The notes under the pieces are model-generated. The model ran no database searches, had not been told where the DNA came from, and worked only from the letters and a program-made list of their open reading frames with translations. Below are positions 26,145 to 34,176 of a DNA stretch of 34,517 nucleotides, one piece after another. Within the stretch, counting starts at the first letter, position 1. The number at the start of each line of letters is the position of its first letter. Made by a program: the position numbers and the translations under genes. This stretch comes from Flavobacteriaceae bacterium (GTDB taxonomy: Bacteria; Bacteroidota; Bacteroidia; Flavobacteriales; Flavobacteriaceae): contig JANQKN010000194.1 in assembly GCA_028281065.1 (NCBI GenBank), forward strand, positions 1 to 34,517, read 5' to 3'.

Positions 26145-26993
26145 TTGAAATACCACATTTATAGTACCATTGCCCGTTATTTATTAGGGCAATTACGAAA
26201 GTATCACAAAGACGCCCCTAAGTTATTGGTCTATTCCAAAGATTTTATTGGCGAAGAAGTGTACTCTTATGGGGTGTATGAAAAGCACGATATAAAGACC
26301 ATCCTATTAGCTCTGGATTTTGATCCCAAGCGTCATAATATGTTGGACATCGGGGCCAATATTGGAAACCATACCGTACAGTTTTCCAATCACTTTGGGC
26401 ATGTCTTTTCTTTTGAACCCAATCCAGTGCTATTCGAAGTATTAAAACTAAACACTTTGGGAAGAAACAATGTGACCAACCATAACTTTGGTATTTCCGA
26501 TGAAGAAAGTACAGCCTACCTCGTCATCCCAGAATTCAATGCGGGTGGTGGTCACATAGCGGCTGATCCTGAGGATAAAAGCCATCCTATAACCCTAAAG
26601 GCATTGGATACCGGTTTTAAGGAAGATTTTGCTTTGATTAAGATTGACGTGGAAGGGCACGAAGCCAATGCGCTCCGTGGTATGAAACAACTCATCCTAA
26701 AAAACAAGCCCATTATTTGTTTTGAACTTATCAACAGAGAGGATGAAGGGAAAGAACTTATCGATACCATACGCGACATGGGTTATGAACGTTTCTATAT
26801 CCCGAAAGAGCCCGGTATTTCTTCCAAATCGGGAAAACCACGATTCTCAAAGCAGTTTTTGTACGGTTTGTTCTTTAAGCGGAAGTACGTGTTAGAGCAG
26901 ATAAACACATTCAACAGGCCTTTCTATAACTTAGTGATTTGCTGCCATCCCGAAAGTACCCACCAAATCAGGAAGGAAATCCTTAGAAAATAG
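26145..26993 (+). CDS. FkbM family methyltransferase
   Basis: A 282-residue SAM-dependent enzyme that probably O-methylates a sugar. The frame has no ATG before about residue 65, and an in-frame stop lies at 26115, so TTG at 26145 is the best start (MKYHIYSTIARYL). Seen: NMLDIGANIGNHTVQFSNHF (SAM motif I), FSFEPNPVLFEVLKLN, FALIKIDVEGHEANALRGM (the DVEG segment of FkbM) and PIICFELINRE. It is the only plus-strand gene within the locus, and its last 11 bases overlap the end of the convergent flippase gene. Likely a decorating enzyme of the same polysaccharide. Confidence 0.88.
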   Translation: MKYHIYSTIARYLLGQLRKYHKDAPKLLVYSKDFIGEEVYSYGVYEKHDIKTILLALDFDPKRHNMLDIGANIGNHTVQFSNHFGHVFSFEPNPVLFEVLKLNTLGRNNVTNHNFGISDEESTAYLVIPEFNAGGGHIAADPEDKSHPITLKALDTGFKEDFALIKIDVEGHEANALRGMKQLILKNKPIICFELINREDEGKELIDTIRDMGYERFYIPKEPGISSKSGKPRFSKQFLYGLFFKRKYVLEQINTFNRPFYNLVICCHPESTHQIRKEILRK

Positions 26994-28281
26994 TAGGATC
27001 TATTTTCAATTTTTTTCTGATGAAGAGCACCAGGAGGATATCCTGCAATACCAATACAATACTAAACACCAAGGCGGCTCCCTCTACATCCCAAAAGTGG
27101 ATAAAGGGAACACTCAAGGCAGCACTTACCACCATCATCTGTATTTGATTCTTGGAAAGGTACTGTTGGTTGCTGGTCATGTTAAGCACAGCAGCAATGG
27201 GCCCTACAATGGTATTGATGATGTGCCCCAAACAAAGGATGACGATAGGGATATAAGAGATCTCGTATTCCGTACCAAATAGTAATCCAATAATCCACTT
27301 GCCCCCGAATATAAATACCAAAGCTATGGGTAAGGAAAGGACAAATACCAAACGTGCCGTTTTCTTTACAATGCGCTGCATGGATTCGGTTTGTTTTCTT
27401 TCGAATGCTGAAGATATATACGGTGAAATCGCCATGTTAAGTGCATCTACCGTAAAGGAAACCAAGGCAGCACCCCGCATGGCAACATCGAAAATAGCAA
27501 CCGCTTCCACACTTCCGAATATGGCCAAAACATAGGTTAACAGTTTCGATTTTACGACCTGTACCCCACTAATGACTGAAAAGGGCGTTGCTTCTTTTAG
27601 CCATTGCCTGTTCTTATAAACAGGACGGATCCCTTTTAGGCGATCCAGTAGTTTCTTCTTCAGAAAAACATAGCCTATCAAAAAGGCAATGGCAGCTGCC
27701 CCTGCATGATAAAGCATGGCAATCTGTGGGGTTAAATCCTTATCTGTGAAAAACACCACAACCAAAGGAATGGTAAAAAACAGGTTCCTTAAAAAAGTGT
27801 CTGGCATTTGTCCCAACACTACGTACTTTAATCCACGTAATGCTGCCGATCTTAATGCTCCAAACACTAATAGTGGTAATAATAAAAAGGCATACCAAAA
27901 GGTAGCTACGGTATTTATGGGATATTGTTTCCACCATACCAGATACAATAAAAAAGCGATAGCGCCCGCCAATATACTGGTAAGCAATACAAACTGGTTG
28001 GAACGAATGAGCAGTCCTTTCATGGCTTCCCACTCCTTGGTGATTTCGTATTTGGAAATATAGCGGGTTAATAAATGTGGTAAGCCCAAAGACACTGGAA
28101 TAGTGATTACTGTTACCGTAGTAAACGCCAAGACATAGATTCCGAAATCCTTTACGGAAAGCATCCTTGCCAATAAAATTCCATTGATCAGGGCGAAAAG
28201 CGCCGATAGGAACTTTATGGCAACACTCCCAACAGCAGCGGTTCGGATTTGTTGACTGTTAAAAAAAGAAGATAGTTTCAC
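26983..28281 (-). CDS. wzx: Wzx-like polysaccharide flippase
   Basis: A 432-residue membrane protein of the MOP/Wzx type with about twelve hydrophobic helices. The N-terminus reads TAAVGSVAIKFLSALFALING, then ILLARMLSVKDFGIYVLAF and VSLGLPHLLTRYIS, the usual first two helices and loop of polysaccharide flippases. Later AISPYISSAFERKQTESMQ and a basic loop fit the family. Wzx moves lipid-linked repeat units to the outer face of the inner membrane, after PglC/GT action and before polymerisation. It follows cysN by 20 bases in the PAPS operon rather than the main operon, tying the two operons to one product. Confidence 0.9.
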   Translation of the reverse strand: MKLSSFFNSQQIRTAAVGSVAIKFLSALFALINGILLARMLSVKDFGIYVLAFTTVTVITIPVSLGLPHLLTRYISKYEITKEWEAMKGLLIRSNQFVLLTSILAGAIAFLLYLVWWKQYPINTVATFWYAFLLLPLLVFGALRSAALRGLKYVVLGQMPDTFLRNLFFTIPLVVVFFTDKDLTPQIAMLYHAGAAAIAFLIGYVFLKKKLLDRLKGIRPVYKNRQWLKEATPFSVISGVQVVKSKLLTYVLAIFGSVEAVAIFDVAMRGAALVSFTVDALNMAISPYISSAFERKQTESMQRIVKKTARLVFVLSLPIALVFIFGGKWIIGLLFGTEYEISYIPIVILCLGHIINTIVGPIAAVLNMTSNQQYLSKNQIQMMVVSAALSVPFIHFWDVEGAALVFSIVLVLQDILLVLFIRKKLKIDPTIF

Positions 28282-28301
28282 ACCAAAAATGTATGGGTGA
28301 C

Positions 28302-29558
28302 CTAAAGTATCATTCCTGCAGCAACAGTTTCATGCGTAGCATCGTCGATCAATACAAAACTTCCCGTAATTCGGTTGTCCCTGTATTCATCAATCATTAG
28401 AGGTCTAGTGGTTCGTACCTTAATCCTTGCGATATCGTTCATGTTAAGGTCCTTGTTTTCCTCATCACGGCTATAGGTATTGATATCGATTTTATAAAGG
28501 ATGTTTTTTACCATGGCCTTCTGCTCGTTGGAGGTATGCAAAATGGTATATTTTGCCCTAGGTCGTGCTGGTTGGTTGTTCAACCAACAAATCATGGCAT
28601 CAAACTCCTGACTAGGTGTAGGCTTGTTATTGGTCTTTACGATCATATCCCCACGGCTGATGTCGATATCATCTTCCAACGTAATGGAAACTGACATAGG
28701 CGCATAGGCTTCGGCAACATCTCCGTTGATAGTATCGATGGTTTTAATGGTAGACGTAAATCCTGAGGGCATAATGGTAACATCGTCCCCAGGTCTAAAG
28801 ATCCCACTGGCAACGCGTCCTGCATACCCACGGTAATCTATAAATTCCTTGCTCTGTGGGCGCAACACGGTTTGTACTGGGAAACGGGCATCGATCTTGT
28901 TTACATCGCTACTAATGTGCATATGCTCCAAAGTGTGCAACAAAGGGGCTCCTTGATACCATTGCATGTTTTCGGAACGGTTTACCACATTGTCTCCATT
29001 TAAAGCACTTATGGGAAGGAAACGGATATCTTTTACATACAGCTTGGAAGAGAACTCCTCGAACTGCGCAATGATCTTCTCGTACACTTCTTCGTTATAA
29101 TCCACCAAATCCATTTTGTTAACACAAACAATAATATGCGGAATCTGCAACAAGGATGCAATAAATGCATGGCGTTTGGTCTGCTCTATCACTCCATTAC
29201 GGGCATCGATAAGAATCAAGGCAGCGTTAGCCGTAGAGGCTCCCGTAACCATGTTTCGGGTATATTGAATATGCCCTGGGGTATCGGCAATGATGAATTT
29301 ACGTTTGGGAGTGGTAAAGTAGCGGTAAGCTACATCAATGGTAATCCCTTGTTCACGTTCATCGCGAAGACCATCGGTAAAGAGTGCCAAATCCACCCCT
29401 TCGTGTCCTTTTCGTTTACTGGTAGATTCCACTGCTTCCAACTGATCTTCGAAGATTGCTTTGGAATCGTACAACAGGCGTCCAATAAGGGTACTCTTTC
29501 CGTCATCTACACTTCCTGCTGTTGTAAATCGTAATAATTGATTGTTATCTATTGCCAT
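28302..29558 (-). CDS. cysN: Sulfate adenylyltransferase subunit 1 (GTPase)
   Basis: A 418-residue EF-Tu-like GTPase that drives APS formation with CysD. G1 loop AGSVDDGKSTLIGRLLYDSK at 14-33, RDEREQGITIDVAYRYF (switch I), ADTPGHIQYTRNM (G3) and CVNKMDLVD (G4) are all present, followed by beta-barrel domains ending GSFVLIDDATHETVAAGMIL. There is no CysC domain fused at the C-terminus; CysC is a separate gene two positions upstream. It lies 39 bases after cysD and 20 before the flippase gene. Confidence 0.97.
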   Translation of the reverse strand: MAIDNNQLLRFTTAGSVDDGKSTLIGRLLYDSKAIFEDQLEAVESTSKRKGHEGVDLALFTDGLRDEREQGITIDVAYRYFTTPKRKFIIADTPGHIQYTRNMVTGASTANAALILIDARNGVIEQTKRHAFIASLLQIPHIIVCVNKMDLVDYNEEVYEKIIAQFEEFSSKLYVKDIRFLPISALNGDNVVNRSENMQWYQGAPLLHTLEHMHISSDVNKIDARFPVQTVLRPQSKEFIDYRGYAGRVASGIFRPGDDVTIMPSGFTSTIKTIDTINGDVAEAYAPMSVSITLEDDIDISRGDMIVKTNNKPTPSQEFDAMICWLNNQPARPRAKYTILHTSNEQKAMVKNILYKIDINTYSRDEENKDLNMNDIARIKVRTTRPLMIDEYRDNRITGSFVLIDDATHETVAAGMIL

Positions 29559-29597
29559 GTAATTAGTTCTGTGTTTGGGTAATTAGCTTTTGATGAT

Positions 29598-30503
29598 TTA
29601 AAAGTAACCTTGTCTCTTTCTATCTTCCATTGCAGTTTCACTTCGCTTGTCGTCTGTACGATTTCCACGTTCGGTCTGTTTCATAGCAGCTACTTCGGCT
29701 ACGATCTTTTCGAGCGTATCGGCATCGCTTTCCAGACCTCCAGTAATGGTAATGTCCCCTAGTGTTCTAAAACGGATTTTCTTGGATTCTACGGATTCGT
29801 TTTCATCCATGATTAAATGTTCCGAAACTGGAATCCAGGAATTACTCCTCCACACGACATCCCTTTGGTGTGCAAAATACAGGGAAGGAATGCTTATGTT
29901 TTCACGTAGGATATAGTTCCAAACGTCCATTTCGGTCCAATTACTAATGGGGAAAGCCCTGAAGTGTTCCCCTTCAAAATGTTTTCCGTTAAGGATATTC
30001 CAAAGCTCTGGGCGTTGGTTTTTAGGATCCCACTGTCCAAAATCGTCACGGTGTGAGAAGAAACGTTCTTTGGCTCTTGCCTTTTCTTCGTCTCGTCTTC
30101 CACCACCAATAGCACAATCGATTCGGTTACTCTCTATGGCATCGAGTAAGGTAGTAATCTGAAGCGCATTACGGGTAGCGTTCTTCCCCTTTTCTTCAGC
30201 CACACGCCCTGTATCGATCGATTCCTGTACGGAACCTACGATTAACTGAGCGCCCAATTCTTGGATAAGATCGTCACGAAACTTAATGGTTTCCGGGAAA
30301 TTGTGCCCAGTATCTACGTGCATTAATGGGAATGGAATCTTAGAAGGATAAAAGGCCTTCTTCGCCAAATGGGTGACTACAATGGAATCTTTCCCTCCAG
30401 AAAAAAGAATTACCGGATTCTCGAACTGCGCCCATACTTCACGCAATATATAAATGGCTTCGGACTCCAATTCGTCCAGGTAATTCAAATAGTACTTACT
30501 CAT
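29598..30503 (-). CDS. cysD: Sulfate adenylyltransferase subunit 2
   Basis: A 301-residue N-type ATP pyrophosphatase that forms adenosine 5'-phosphosulfate from ATP and sulfate in complex with CysN. Seen: PVILFSGGKDSIVVTHLAKK with the PP-loop SGGKDS, MHVDTGHNFPETIKFRDD, AIGGGRRDEEKARAKERFFS, NWTEMDVWNYI and the C-terminal GDITITGGLESDADTLEKIV. Length matches the family. It overlaps cysC by 8 bases. In this operon it probably feeds PAPS synthesis for sulfation rather than sulfate reduction, because no reductase genes are present in the window. Confidence 0.97.
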   Translation of the reverse strand: MSKYYLNYLDELESEAIYILREVWAQFENPVILFSGGKDSIVVTHLAKKAFYPSKIPFPLMHVDTGHNFPETIKFRDDLIQELGAQLIVGSVQESIDTGRVAEEKGKNATRNALQITTLLDAIESNRIDCAIGGGRRDEEKARAKERFFSHRDDFGQWDPKNQRPELWNILNGKHFEGEHFRAFPISNWTEMDVWNYILRENISIPSLYFAHQRDVVWRSNSWIPVSEHLIMDENESVESKKIRFRTLGDITITGGLESDADTLEKIVAEVAAMKQTERGNRTDDKRSETAMEDRKRQGYF

Positions 30504-31095
30504 CTATTTTCAGTTTGTTTTCAATATGTTTTACTACGGTTTCCACGGCTTGTGCTACAGAAACCTGGGTGGTATCTATCTCTACATCGGGCGATACTGG
30601 GGCTTCATAGGGAGCGTGAACCCCTGTAAAATCCTTGATTTCCCCGGCGCGTGCTTTTGCATACAATCCTTTTACATCGCGTCGCTCGCATTCCTCTATG
30701 GGGGTATTGACAAAAATCTCTACATAACGATCGGCACCCAGAATTTGTTTTATGTTTTCCCGATCTTTTTTATAGGGGGAAACAAAAGCAGCCAAGGTAA
30801 CCAAACCAGCATCGACCATTAAATTGGCTACTTCGGCGATGCGGCGGATGTTTTCTTTTCGGTCTTCGGGAGAAAAGCTAAGATTGTTGTTTAACCCCTT
30901 TCGTACGTTATCCCCATCGAGGATGTAGGTATGAATTCCTCTATTGACCAATTCCTTTTCTACAGCATTGGCAATGGTGGATTTTCCAGAACCGCTCAAT
31001 CCCGTAAACCAAAGCAAGAAAGACCCATGCCCCTTTATGGACGAACGCATCTCTCTGTCGACGCTAAAATTATGGGGGATTACATTTTCCTGCAT
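30496..31095 (-). CDS. cysC: Adenylyl-sulfate kinase
   Basis: A 199-residue APS kinase that makes PAPS. Walker A GLSGSGKST is at residues 32-40, followed by YILDGDNVRKGLNNNLSFS for APS binding, RRIAEVANLMVDAGLVTLAAFVSPYKKDRE with the serine that is phosphorylated in other members, and FVNTPIEECERRDVKGLYAKARAGEIKDFTG (lid region). It starts one base inside the DUF2061 stop and overlaps cysD by 8 bases, so expression is tightly coupled. Confidence 0.97.
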   Translation of the reverse strand: MQENVIPHNFSVDREMRSSIKGHGSFLLWFTGLSGSGKSTIANAVEKELVNRGIHTYILDGDNVRKGLNNNLSFSPEDRKENIRRIAEVANLMVDAGLVTLAAFVSPYKKDRENIKQILGADRYVEIFVNTPIEECERRDVKGLYAKARAGEIKDFTGVHAPYEAPVSPDVEIDTTQVSVAQAVETVVKHIENKLKIDE

Positions 31096-31556
31096 TAGCT
31101 TTTTCCTAGTTTTTTATAGACATAGTTCCGTATTTTACCCAAAGGCAATCGGAGCCATAGTCGCTCGTGGAAATAATAAAGTGCAAATTTAGTAATTAAC
31201 TCGGTTAAAGCGATAAAAAGAGCCACTTCATTAAAGCTATCCAAAACAGCCCCCGAAATAACAAAAGTCATGGTGGTTGCAACCAATCGCCAACTTATAG
31301 ATTTGTAGATGGTAGCCCGCTTGGTGACCTCCCCATTTTTTCGGTAGCGCTGCCAAATCCGTTCGTGCAGATAATACACAAAAAACTTGATGAGAAACTC
31401 GGCCGCGCCAATCTTAAAAGCATCTTCTAGACTGCATTGTCCAAACAAACAAGTGATGAGAAGGGCTACTAAAATCGTATCTGCTGTCGCGACAATTCGC
31501 CAGGAGATCCCTTTTAGGAGACTTCTTATATGAGATTCTTGTTTGTATTGGGCCAT
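31095..31556 (-). CDS. DUF2061 double-repeat membrane protein
   Basis: A 153-residue protein made of two similar halves. Each half has R-x-x-x-K-x-I-S-W-R-x-V-A-T followed by a hydrophobic helix and an F-x-x-YY-x-H-E-R-x-W motif: first near residues 11-70 (SLLKGISWRIVATADT, FFVYYLHERIW), second near 80-140 (TIYKSISWRLVATTMT, FALYYFHERLW). About four transmembrane helices are expected. DUF2061 proteins often sit beside cysteine/PAPS genes in marine bacteria, but their role is not established; sulfate handling or assembly of the CysDNC enzymes are possibilities. It overlaps both neighbours by one base. Confidence 0.88.
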   Translation of the reverse strand: MAQYKQESHIRSLLKGISWRIVATADTILVALLITCLFGQCSLEDAFKIGAAEFLIKFFVYYLHERIWQRYRKNGEVTKRATIYKSISWRLVATTMTFVISGAVLDSFNEVALFIALTELITKFALYYFHERLWLRLPLGKIRNYVYKKLGKS

Positions 31557-32338
31557 TAGTTAGAAACCAAAAAATACGGATTCAATAAGTTCTCTTTATT
31601 GTAGCGAAGGGGTTGCTGGGTTTCCTGATCGATTACTTGGATCCCTACTGCCCTGCAAATAGCGTCTCCCGCAGCTGTGTCCCATTCCATGGTTGGGGCA
31701 AATCTAGGATACACATGTGCATTGCCTTCGGCTACCAAGCAGAATTTTAAGGAACTTCCTTTGGAAACGATCTCCACTTCCTGTCCCAAGGCTTCAATAA
31801 AAGCTTGGGTATCTGCATTTAAATGCGAGCGGCTTCCCACCACCTTCACTGGTGTGGAAGATGCAGCAGGGGCTATTTGGGTTGCGTGCTCAAAAACAGA
31901 ATCCATGGACGGGTTTTCGTCCTCTACGATCAATCTATAAGACGTGTCCCCTTTTGCTGAAGTAAAATATAGGGTTTTGGAAACCGGCACATAAATCACC
32001 CCAAGGGTTGGTATCCCTTGTTCTACCAATGCAATATTTACTGTAAACTCGCCATTTCGTTTTATGAATTCCTTGGTACCATCCAACGGATCTACGATCC
32101 AACAACTATCCCAATCTTTTCGTTCATTAAAATCAATTTGTTTGTTTTCTTCGCTTATAATCGGAAAGGGAGTTGCCGTTAAATACGAGTTTATGATATC
32201 GTTGCATTTTTTATCGGCAATGGTCAACGGGGAATTGTCACCCTTGATCTCTACATCGAAGTCGGTGGCATAAATTTCCATGATGGCTTTACCACCTTCT
32301 ATGGCAGCATTTATGGCGGTTTGTAAGTGTTCGTTCAT
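31556..32338 (-). CDS. cysQ: 3'(2'),5'-bisphosphate nucleotidase
   Basis: A 260-residue FIG superfamily phosphatase that hydrolyses PAP to AMP, removing the inhibitory by-product of sulfotransferases, and may also act on PAPS. Metal-site motifs are visible: FPIISEENKQ (Glu pair), CWIVDPLDGTKEFIKRNGEF (the DPLDGT signature) and APTMEWDTAAGDAICRAVG. It is the first gene of the PAPS operon, just after a good -7 box. Having it with cysC and a sulfotransferase fits active sulfation. Confidence 0.96.
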   Translation of the reverse strand: MNEHLQTAINAAIEGGKAIMEIYATDFDVEIKGDNSPLTIADKKCNDIINSYLTATPFPIISEENKQIDFNERKDWDSCWIVDPLDGTKEFIKRNGEFTVNIALVEQGIPTLGVIYVPVSKTLYFTSAKGDTSYRLIVEDENPSMDSVFEHATQIAPAASSTPVKVVGSRSHLNADTQAFIEALGQEVEIVSKGSSLKFCLVAEGNAHVYPRFAPTMEWDTAAGDAICRAVGIQVIDQETQQPLRYNKENLLNPYFLVSN

Positions 32339-32355
32339 ATGGGATTCTAAGGGCG

Positions 32356-32363
32356 CAAAGGTA
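32356..32363 (-). promoter_or_regulatory. Bacteroidota -7 box of the PAPS operon
   Basis: On the minus strand this reads TACCTTTG followed by CGCCC, an exact TAnnTTTG match of a very common Bacteroidota form. It is 17 bases before the cysQ ATG, predicting a short leader of about 10 bases. No TTTG -33 element is evident at the usual spacing. Confidence 0.6.
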
Positions 32364-32406
32364 CAATAAATAGAAAGAATTCATAATTATGATTACATTT
32401 ATACGC

Positions 32407-33273
32407 ATGAAGAAAATCACTTTTTTATTGCTATTGGTTTTTACCCAAGTTAGCTGTCAGGATTTCGGAAAATTACAGTTTGTGGCCGATCTTCCAGGGC
32501 AGGTAAACGAGGTAAGTGGGATCGAATTTTTTACTGGCGAAAATGTTATTTGGACTATTAACGATTCCCGCAATCCACCCGAAGTCTACGCCTTTAGTTT
32601 GGAGAAAGAAAGAATGGTACAGACCATACGGGTTAAGAATGCCCCGAATATAGATTGGGAAGATTTGGCTGGAGGCCCCGATGGCACCCTGTATGTAGGC
32701 AACTTTGGCAATAATCTTAGCAATAGAACCGATTTGGCCATTTACTGGATTAAAAAACCAGGCAAGTTGGACAAGCGCCGGTATGAACCCATAGAAACTA
32801 CCTTTACATTTGCGGATCAGCTTAAGTTTCCTCCCAAGGAAAAAGATAAAAGTTACGATGTGGAAGCTTTTATATTCCTTAATGATCATTTTTACCTATT
32901 TACCCGAAACCGGGCCAAAAAATATGACGGCACCACTAAGATTTATCGTCTTCCTGCCGAAGAAGGCGAGCAAACCGCAGCTTTTATAGGTGAAATAAAA
33001 ACCTGCGACGACCAGAAAGACTGCGAAATCACTTCGGCCGACATCCACTACGAAACGGGTAAGATCGCTTTGCTATCTTATAACAAAGTTTGGATCATAA
33101 CCGATTATATGGGCGATAACTTTGCGCACGGTAACATTCAAAAAATAAAACTGGGGTATACGTCTCAAAAAGAAAGCATCTGTTTTAAAAACGAAAGCGA
33201 ATTGTACATCGCCGACGAGCGATCGCACGGGAAGGGAGGAAATCTATACCTGTTGCAATTATCCAGTAAATAA
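32407..33273 (+). CDS. Beta-propeller protein, probable lipoprotein
   Basis: About 288 residues when started at ATG 32407 (MKKITFLLLLVFTQVSC), preferred because it opens a normal signal sequence; ATG at 32389 is the alternative. Cys17 could be lipidated, though the residue at -3 is Gln, so simple signal cleavage is also possible. The body resembles a family of exported Bacteroidota propellers: EVSGIEFFTGENVIWTINDS, IDWEDLAGGPDGTLYVGNFGNN, YDVEAFIFLNDHFYLFTRNR and a closing ESICFKNESELYIADERS. No catalytic motif was recognised and the function is unknown. It is divergent from cysQ and probably not part of the polysaccharide pathway. Confidence 0.82.
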   Translation: MKKITFLLLLVFTQVSCQDFGKLQFVADLPGQVNEVSGIEFFTGENVIWTINDSRNPPEVYAFSLEKERMVQTIRVKNAPNIDWEDLAGGPDGTLYVGNFGNNLSNRTDLAIYWIKKPGKLDKRRYEPIETTFTFADQLKFPPKEKDKSYDVEAFIFLNDHFYLFTRNRAKKYDGTTKIYRLPAEEGEQTAAFIGEIKTCDDQKDCEITSADIHYETGKIALLSYNKVWIITDYMGDNFAHGNIQKIKLGYTSQKESICFKNESELYIADERSHGKGGNLYLLQLSSK

Positions 33274-33362
33274 ACCGCTCTACGATTTAATCGTCTGTAT
33301 CATTTCATACAATGTGGTGTATTGAAAACAAAATTGTCCACATACTAAATTCTTCAAAAATT

Positions 33363-33387
33363 AAAAACAGGAATTTTCCTGTTTTTC
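33363..33387 (+). terminator. A/T-rich hairpin terminator
   Basis: AAAAACAGGA at 33363-33372 pairs perfectly with TCCTGTTTTT at 33377-33386 around a 4-base loop, giving its own T tract on the plus strand. Its mirror-like form would also work on the minus strand. It probably ends the transcript of the propeller gene after a 3' leader of about 90 bases. Confidence 0.65.
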
Positions 33388-33588
33388 TAGTTAAGCATCT
33401 ATCGTAATTTCCCCACAAGTTTTAGCTACCCCCATCCATTTTGTTTCCCCTCTTACATTAAGAAAATGGCAAGGTTAAAAAAGTTGGGTAAGAATCCCTC
33501 TTTTTCTGAACGATATAGTAAATCCAAGGAACTCAAATTTCAAGAAAGCAGACTACTACTTTCATAAATTTTAGTTTAAAGGGGTTCT

Positions 33589-33596
33589 TAGATTTG
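33589..33596 (+). promoter_or_regulatory. Candidate -7 box for the OmpH-like gene
   Basis: TAGATTTG, an exact TAnnTTTG match, 40 bases before the ATG at 33637. The -33 region has AT-rich sequence but no clear TTTG. Confidence 0.45.
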
Positions 33597-33636
33597 ATTT
33601 TTAAATAATTTTAAAACAGCAAACCATCAACATTTT

Positions 33637-34167
33637 ATGCTTAAATCATCATTCTTTATCGCCCTGCTTGCATTAGCTGGGGTTATTATACTCTTCTTTT
33701 ATAATTCCTCTTCCGACTTGGTCTATGTAGATGTCAACAAACTTTTAGACGGCTACGATAGAACTGAAGTGGAACGTGCCAAATTCGAAGAAAAGGCAAA
33801 ACAGTTGCAGGCTAATGTGGACAGTTTAATTGCCAATTGGCAACAAGAATTGCAAACGTATGAGAAAGATCGAGCTTCTATGTCCCAGAAGGAAATTGAA
33901 CTGAAACAAGAGTTGTTATCCTCCAAACAGCAACAAATAGGAAATTACCAACAGGCCATCCAAAAACAGATTCAGGAGGAAGATCAGAAGGCAACACAAA
34001 CGGTTATCAACGACATTAACGATTATATAAAAGAATACGGAAAACAAAACAATCATAAAATCATATTTGGAGCCAGTGGATCGGGAAACATCATGTATGC
34101 AGACGAGGCTACAGATCTGACAGAAGAGGTCTTGGAAGGCCTCAATAAAGAATATCAAGGGAATTAA
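33637..34167 (+). CDS. OmpH/Skp-like periplasmic protein
   Basis: A 176-residue protein with an N-terminal hydrophobic helix (residues 5-22) lacking a clear cleavage site, so it may stay anchored. It then has LVYVDVNKLLDGYDRTEVER (the Skp strand and helix start) and a long charged, Gln/Glu/Lys-rich coiled coil (about 45-120), and closes with DINDYIKEYGKQNNHKIIFGASGSGNIMYADEATDLTEEVLEGLNKEY, split here from the Skp fold's final strands. Skp proteins hold unfolded outer-membrane proteins in the periplasm. Flavobacteria carry several copies, so this may be a specialised paralogue. A lipoprotein gene starts 9 bases downstream. Confidence 0.85.
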   Translation: MLKSSFFIALLALAGVIILFFYNSSSDLVYVDVNKLLDGYDRTEVERAKFEEKAKQLQANVDSLIANWQQELQTYEKDRASMSQKEIELKQELLSSKQQQIGNYQQAIQKQIQEEDQKATQTVINDINDYIKEYGKQNNHKIIFGASGSGNIMYADEATDLTEEVLEGLNKEYQGN

Positions 34168-34176
34168 CAATTATAA

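Larger units (their letters stand above)
33274..33636. other. 363-base intergenic region
   Basis: AT-rich. It holds a hairpin (33363-33386) and a -7 box (33589-33596). A 33-codon ATG ORF at 33466-33567 has no recognisable family and no supporting signal, so it is not called as a gene. No RNA gene was recognised between the terminator and the promoter, although about 200 bases there are unexplained. Confidence 0.6.

Noticed and set aside
33466-33567. A 33-codon ORF in the intergenic region before the OmpH-like gene
   Set aside because: No recognised family, signal peptide, promoter or operon partner; such ORFs arise by chance in AT-rich DNA.
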